64,000 nucleotides of DNA from CAVRUF01 sp963716005 (GTDB lineage Bacteria > Actinomycetota > Thermoleophilia > Gaiellales > Gaiellaceae). The notes below the pieces were generated by a model. It had not been told where the DNA came from, did no database searches, and saw only the letters and a list, made by a program, of their open reading frames with translations. How positions within the stretch are numbered: the stretch's first letter is position 1; each line of letters starts with the position of its first letter. A program made the position numbers and the translations under genes. The DNA lies in assembly GCA_963716005.1 (NCBI GenBank), contig OY970285.1, positions 2,170,001 through 2,234,000 of the forward strand. Direction: 5' to 3'. This document shows positions 60,027-64,000 of the stretch, piece after piece.

Positions 60027-61163
60027 CTACGACTTCGGGATCTGCTTCTCGGGGTCCCAGAAGGGAAGCGACGCGATCGTCCCGTCCCTCGTGCCCTCGG
60101 GCGTCTCGACCGTGACGTTCGTCCCGAGCTCGGTGTGCTCGACGGGGAGCCACGCGAACCCGATGTTTTTCTCGAGCCGTGGCGAATAGACGGCTGAGGT
60201 CACCCGTCCGCTCGCGCCGTTGGCCGAAACCGGCCAGTCCGTCGCGTTCATCGCCAGCCGGTCGCCGTCGATCTCGACGCCGACGATCCTCTGCTTCACG
60301 CCCTCGTCGCGAATCCTCGTGAGCGCGTCGCGAGCGACGAAGTCCGCCTCGCTGTCCAGGTCGACGAGCCGGTCGAGGCCGAGCTCGTAGGGGTTGTTCT
60401 CGTAGTTCATGTCGGCGCCCCAGTTGAAGATGCCGCCCTCGATCCGGCGGATGTCGACCGGCCCCGTCGGCCGGATCTCGTGCGGCTCGCCGGCCGCCAT
60501 GATCCGATCCCACAGGTCCGTTCCGCGTGAGGCGTCGAGCAGGTAGATCTCGTAGCCGACCTCCGACGTCCAGCCGGTGCGCGTGATGATGATCGGGATG
60601 CCGTCCAGCTCGAGGCGGCGGAAGCGGTAGTAGGCGAGGTCGAGGATGTCGTCGCCGAAGAGGGCCTGCACGACGTCCTTCGACTTCGGGCCCTGGATCT
60701 GGAGCGGGTACGCCTCGGCCTCCGAGAGCTGCACGTCCAGTCCGGCGTGCGCCGCGAGGCCCTGCGCGTACGGCAGCACGTCGCTGTCCGCGAGCGCGAA
60801 CCAGAACGTGTTCTCGTCCAGGCGCAGCATGACCGGGTCGTTGAGGATCCCGCCGTCGGGCGCCGTGATCAGCACGTACTTGCCCTGGCCGACCTCGCAC
60901 TTGCTGAGGTCGCGGCAGGTGAGCAGTTGGGCGAAGCGGAAGCCGTCCGGGCCCGTCACCTCCACGTTGCGCTCGACGGAGACGTCCCAGAGCGTCACGT
61001 GGTTCAGCAGGTGCCAGTACTCGGCCTCGAAGTCGTCGAAGTTGATCGGGAAGAGCGTGTGGTTGTACACGGTGAAGCCCTTGGGGCTGTGCCGCTGCGT
61101 CGCCTCGTAGAAGGGACTGCGGCGGAGGCGCGCGCCTCGCTGGACGGTCGTCATGTCAAACAT
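60027..61163 (-). CDS. DmdA-like, tetrahydrofolate-dependent demethylase family protein
   Basis: 378 residues from ATG at 61163, preceded by TATGCT at a 7-nt distance; ATG 61154 is an alternative. It belongs to the GcvT superfamily branch containing DMSP demethylase: HSPKGFTVYNHTLFPINFDD, LWDVSVERNVEVTGPDGFRF, LLTCRDLSKCEVGQGKYVLI, FWFALADSDVLPYAQGLA, LQIQGPKSKDVVQALFG, RRIEGGIFNWGADMNYENNP and SAVYSPRLEKNIGFAW align closely in order with Pelagibacter DmdA as I recall it. DMSP is one possible substrate, but this branch also has members of unknown specificity. Divergent from the flavoprotein genes. Confidence 0.85.
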   Translation of the reverse strand: MFDMTTVQRGARLRRSPFYEATQRHSPKGFTVYNHTLFPINFDDFEAEYWHLLNHVTLWDVSVERNVEVTGPDGFRFAQLLTCRDLSKCEVGQGKYVLITAPDGGILNDPVMLRLDENTFWFALADSDVLPYAQGLAAHAGLDVQLSEAEAYPLQIQGPKSKDVVQALFGDDILDLAYYRFRRLELDGIPIIITRTGWTSEVGYEIYLLDASRGTDLWDRIMAAGEPHEIRPTGPVDIRRIEGGIFNWGADMNYENNPYELGLDRLVDLDSEADFVARDALTRIRDEGVKQRIVGVEIDGDRLAMNATDWPVSANGASGRVTSAVYSPRLEKNIGFAWLPVEHTELGTNVTVETPEGTRDGTIASLPFWDPEKQIPKS

Positions 61164-61170
61164 GGTCGCC

Positions 61171-61176
61171 AGCATA
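61171..61176 (-). promoter_or_regulatory. -10-like TATGCT for the GcvT-family pair
   Basis: Minus-strand TATGCT, 7 nt before ATG at 61163; the gap of 68 nt to the divergent gene may hold shared control sites. Confidence 0.5.
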
Positions 61177-61217
61177 TTCGGGCGTGCCTCGTCGAGCACG
61201 CGGAGCCGTACCGCCGT

Positions 61218-61223
61218 TAGGGT
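61218..61223 (+). promoter_or_regulatory. -10-like TAGGGT for the flavoprotein genes
   Basis: TAGGGT ends 8 nt before ATG 61232. Confidence 0.45.
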
Positions 61224-61231
61224 CGCCGCTC

Positions 61232-62845
61232 ATGGCGACTTCGGATGGACGCACCTACGACGCCGTGATCGTCGGCGGCGGGCACAACGGGCTCGTCGCC
61301 GCGGCGTACCTCGCGCGGGCCGGGCTCAAGGTGGTCGTGCTGGAGCGGCGCCACGTACTCGGCGGGGCGGCGGTCACCGAGGAGGTGTTCCCCGGCTTCC
61401 GGTTCAGCGTGGCCTCCTACGTCGTCTCGCTCCTGCGCCCCGAGATCGTCCGGGAGCTCTCCCTGCCGCAGCACGGGCTCGAGATCCTGCCGCTCGACGG
61501 GACGTTCACGCCGCTCGACGACGACTACCTCTGGCGCGTGAACGACCACGGCCGCACCGTGCGCGAGCTCCGGCGCTGGTCGGCGACCGACGCGGAGGCG
61601 TACGAGGAGTACAGCCGCCTGATGTTCGAGATGGCGAGGTTCATCAAGCCGATCCTGTCCATAGCGCCGCCGGATCCGGGCCGGTTCCGCCCGCGTGAAT
61701 GGCTCCCCGTCGCACAGCTCGCCCGCTCCTTCAACGGCCTCTCCGAGGAGCAGCGGGCGGTGTTCGTCCAACTCATGACGATGAGCGCCGCCGATTTCCT
61801 CGACCAGTGGTTCGAAACCGACCCGCTGAAGGCGACGATGAGCGCGTCCGGGATCATCGGCACGTTCCAAGGGATCCGCTCGCCCGGGACGGCCTACGTC
61901 CTGCTCCACCACTACATGGGCGAGATCGACGGCGTCCTGCGCGCCTGGGGCATCCCGCGCGGGGGGACAGGCGCCGTCAGCGAGGCGATCGCGAGCGCCG
62001 CTCGGTCGTTCGGGGCCGAGATCCGCACCGAGACGGCCGTCGAGCACTTCCTGACCCGAGGCGACGAGGTGACGGGCGTCGTCACGACGTCGGGCGAGGA
62101 GGTGACCGCGCGGGTGACGCTGTCGAGCCTCGACCCGCGGCAGACGTTCGTCCGGCTCATGCCGCCCGGCGTCCTCGACGAGTCCTTCCTGGAAGGGGTG
62201 GAGCGCTACCGCTACCGCGGCTCCAGCGGGAAGGTGAACCTGGCCCTCGACGGTCTGCCCGAGTTCACGTGCCTGCCCGGCGCGGGCGACCACCTGCGCG
62301 GCGCGATCAGCTTCAGCCCGAGCATCGACTACATGGAGCAGGCCTACGACGACGCCAAGTCGGGTCGCTTCAGCCGGCGGCCGTACATCGACTCGGTCAT
62401 CCCGACCCTGGTCGACCCGTCGATGGCGCCTCCGGGCAAGCACGTCATGAGCTGCTTCGTCCAGTACGCGCCCTACAGCCTGGCCGAGGGCGACGAATGG
62501 GACGACGCCCGGCGCGCCGCGTTCGGCGAGACCGTCATCGACACGATCGCGGAGCGCGCGCCGAACATCCGCGACCTGATCCTGCACGCGCAGGTGCTCA
62601 GCCCCAAGGACATCGAGGAGCGGTTCGGGCTCTCCGAGGGGAACATCTTCCAGGGCGAGCTCTCGCTCGAGCAGCTCTTCTTCAACCGGCCCGTGCCGGG
62701 TTGGGCGCGCTACCGGACGCCGCTTCGAAACCTCTGGATGTGCGGCTCGGCCACGCACCCCGGCGGTGGGATCATGGGCGCGTCGGGGCGGCTCGCGGCG
62801 CAGCGCGTCCTGCGCGGGCTCCGCGGCGGCAGGAAGGCGGCCTGA
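61232..62845 (+). CDS. FAD-dependent oxidoreductase, PYROXD2/phytoene-desaturase-like
   Basis: 537 residues from ATG 61232. The FAD dinucleotide-binding motif is VIVGGGHNGLVAAAYLARAG with the following Glu in VVLERRHVLGG, and the middle LMTMSAADFLDQWFETDPLK plus the end LWMCGSATHPGGGIMGASGR are typical of the PYROXD2 branch of the amine-oxidase/desaturase superfamily. It is not in a carotenoid context. Position divergent from a DmdA-like protein and next to a paralogue suggests oxidation of a small methylated or amine substrate, with the released one-carbon unit going to tetrahydrofolate (inference). Confidence 0.9.
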   Translation: MATSDGRTYDAVIVGGGHNGLVAAAYLARAGLKVVVLERRHVLGGAAVTEEVFPGFRFSVASYVVSLLRPEIVRELSLPQHGLEILPLDGTFTPLDDDYLWRVNDHGRTVRELRRWSATDAEAYEEYSRLMFEMARFIKPILSIAPPDPGRFRPREWLPVAQLARSFNGLSEEQRAVFVQLMTMSAADFLDQWFETDPLKATMSASGIIGTFQGIRSPGTAYVLLHHYMGEIDGVLRAWGIPRGGTGAVSEAIASAARSFGAEIRTETAVEHFLTRGDEVTGVVTTSGEEVTARVTLSSLDPRQTFVRLMPPGVLDESFLEGVERYRYRGSSGKVNLALDGLPEFTCLPGAGDHLRGAISFSPSIDYMEQAYDDAKSGRFSRRPYIDSVIPTLVDPSMAPPGKHVMSCFVQYAPYSLAEGDEWDDARRAAFGETVIDTIAERAPNIRDLILHAQVLSPKDIEERFGLSEGNIFQGELSLEQLFFNRPVPGWARYRTPLRNLWMCGSATHPGGGIMGASGRLAAQRVLRGLRGGRKAA

Positions 62846-62847
62846 GC

Positions 62848-64000
62848 GTGGCCGCGGAACGCTACGACGCGATCGTGGTCGGGGCCGGCCACAACGGCCT
62901 GGTCACGGCCTCGTACCTGGCGAAGGCGGGCCTGCGAACGCTGGTGCTCGAGCGGCGAAGCCGGGCGGGCGGCCTCCTGGCCACCGAGGAGATCGCGCCC
63001 GGTGTGCGGGCGCCGGTTGCGGCCGACTGCGTGGGAGGCCTCCGTGGCGACGTCATCCGTGACCTCGGGCTCGGCTCGCACGGCTTCCGCTCCATCGAGC
63101 CGGCGGTGGCGGCCTTCGCACCGTCCGCCGACGGCCCCGGCCTCACGTTGTGGCGCGACCCGGTCCGGACGGCGACGGAGCTTCGGACGACGCCCTATCC
63201 GCGCGATGCCGATGCGTTCGTTGCCTTCGACAGCAGGATCCGCTCGCTGGGCGCCTTCCTCGCCCGGATCCAGGCGACCGAGCCGCCTGATCTTGCCGCG
63301 CCTTCTCTTGGGGACGCCACCGGCGCCCTGCCGCTTCTGAACGGCGTGCGCCATCTTGGGCGGGACCAATTACGCGAGGCGCTGCGGGTGCTTCCGATGT
63401 CCGTCGCGGACCTTGTCGGCGAAGCCGTCGAGAGCGAGAAGCTGCGCGGCGTCCTCGGCGCACGAGGCGTTCGGTACGCGGCCATGGGCCCCCGGTCGGC
63501 CGGGACAGCGCTCAACTTCCTGTGGGACTCGGCCTCAGGAGGAGGAGCGTCGGGCCGCACGGTCTTCGCGCGCGGCGGGCCGGACGCGCTGGTGGAGGCG
63601 CTCGTCGCCGCTGCGCGGACGGGCGGTGCGGCGATTCGATGTGATGCCGAGGTCGCGGCCATCCGAACCGGGCAAGGCGCTGTCGCGGGGGTCGCGCTCG
63701 CGAGCGGCGAGGAGATCGACGCGCGGATCGTCGTGTCGAACGCCGACCCCAAGCAAACGCTTCTTCGCCTCGTCGACCCGGCCGAACTCGGCCCGACGCT
63801 GGGCTGGCGGGTGGAGCACATTCGCACGCCGGGCGTCGTGGCGAAGGCCACCTTCGTCCTCGAGCGCCTGCCGGCGTTCGACGGCGTGGAGGCCGAACGC
63901 CTGCACGGGAGGATCGTCCTCGCGCCGAGCCTCGACGACCTCGAGCGGGCCTTCGACGACTCCAAGTACGGCCGGATCTCCGAGCACCCGTATCTCGAGG
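62848..64000 (+). CDS. Second PYROXD2-like FAD-dependent oxidoreductase (cut by window edge)
   Basis: At least 384 residues from GTG 62848, running off the right edge without a stop. It begins VAAERYDAIVVGAGHNGLVT with the full GxGxxG motif and Glu in LVLERRSRAGGLLATEE; it also has FNFLWD-like LNFLWDSASGGGASGRTVFA and IVVSNADPKQTLLRLVDPAE in common with the gene upstream. Separated from that gene by 2 nt, so the two form an operon and may work as a heteromer. Sequence identity to the neighbour is moderate, suggesting an old duplication. Confidence 0.88.
   Translation, partial: MAAERYDAIVVGAGHNGLVTASYLAKAGLRTLVLERRSRAGGLLATEEIAPGVRAPVAADCVGGLRGDVIRDLGLGSHGFRSIEPAVAAFAPSADGPGLTLWRDPVRTATELRTTPYPRDADAFVAFDSRIRSLGAFLARIQATEPPDLAAPSLGDATGALPLLNGVRHLGRDQLREALRVLPMSVADLVGEAVESEKLRGVLGARGVRYAAMGPRSAGTALNFLWDSASGGGASGRTVFARGGPDALVEALVAAARTGGAAIRCDAEVAAIRTGQGAVAGVALASGEEIDARIVVSNADPKQTLLRLVDPAELGPTLGWRVEHIRTPGVVAKATFVLERLPAFDGVEAERLHGRIVLAPSLDDLERAFDDSKYGRISEHPYLE

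Noticed and set aside
58800..61163. Glycine cleavage system T proteins
   Set aside because: No gcvH or gcvP in the neighbourhood, two divergent paralogues, and DmdA-type motifs in one of them.
61232..64000. Carotenoid biosynthesis from the phytoene-desaturase-like fold
   Set aside because: No phytoene synthase or other carotenoid genes nearby and sequence closer to PYROXD2-type proteins.
1..64000. CRISPR arrays, tRNA/rRNA genes, insertion sequences
   Set aside because: No regularly spaced repeats, no tRNA-like cloverleaf, no transposase and no terminal repeats were seen on reading both strands.

Overview
The window reads as a chromosomal segment of a high-GC actinobacterium. GC-rich codon use, many GTG starts, dense ATGA/GTGA gene overlaps, an FhaA-like protein beside a Ser/Thr kinase, OpcA in the pentose-phosphate operon and several small actinobacterial membrane families all point there. 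A deep-branching Thermoleophilia/Gaiellales-type lineage is my best guess (inference only). No rRNA, tRNA, CRISPR array, insertion sequence, phage or integration site was recognised.

Layout. 1-2069 (minus): FhaA-type DUF3662 protein and a Ser/Thr kinase with a polytopic C-terminus. 2168-4334: two membrane proteins and an HNH endonuclease. 4491-11043: a nitrogen block with glnA behind a hairpin leader, two DUF2269-type membrane proteins, a GAF-GAF-HisKA_2 kinase, a cupin, an ANTAR response regulator, a glutamate-dehydrogenase-like enzyme and a single-domain response regulator. 11117-14077: a 24-residue membrane peptide, a DUF4239 protein, an ABC-F ATPase and a DUF1059 protein. 14113-22752: pentose-phosphate/glycolysis cluster, with tkt divergent from rpiB-tal-pgi-gnd-zwf-opcA-pgl. 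22724-25605: secreted fibronectin-like protein and an amidase. 25601-29572: haem A/haem O synthesis and caa3-type oxidase (ctaC-ctaD-ctaB plus a small membrane peptide). 29763-33832: small beta-rich protein, then glycolate oxidase glcD-glcE-glcF. 33902-38703: 2-oxoglutarate dehydrogenase E1 and membrane proteins. 38681-42688: small protein, NarL-type two-component system, ABC drug/antibiotic-type exporter. 42685-50196: P-type ATPase, small membrane proteins, arylsulfatase divergent from its formylglycine-generating enzyme. 50193-56221 (minus): a membrane flippase-like protein, two TrkA/RCK proteins, two APC permease-USP fusions and a small membrane protein. 56322-58771: polar amino-acid ABC transporter. 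58800-64000: two GcvT-family proteins (one DmdA-like) divergent from two PYROXD2-like flavoproteins, the last cut by the window edge.

Two global patterns stand out. First, many operon-leading genes have a -10-like hexamer (TANNNT or GACAAT) only 6-9 nt before the start codon and no Shine-Dalgarno, which suggests widespread leaderless transcripts. glnA is a clear exception, with a separate promoter and a hairpin/T-run leader. Second, at least nine otherwise well-conserved genes (pgi, glcD, glcE, glcF, sucA, an APC permease and others) carry single frame changes, most simply explained by indel errors in the assembly rather than gene decay.

The most interesting candidates for new biology are the glnA leader together with the HisKA_2/ANTAR pair, the promoter with no gene downstream of glnA (possible small RNA), the possible methyl-group catabolism island at 56-64 kb, and the doubled APC-USP/TrkA locus. 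Function statements rest on recognisable motifs; no database search was run.
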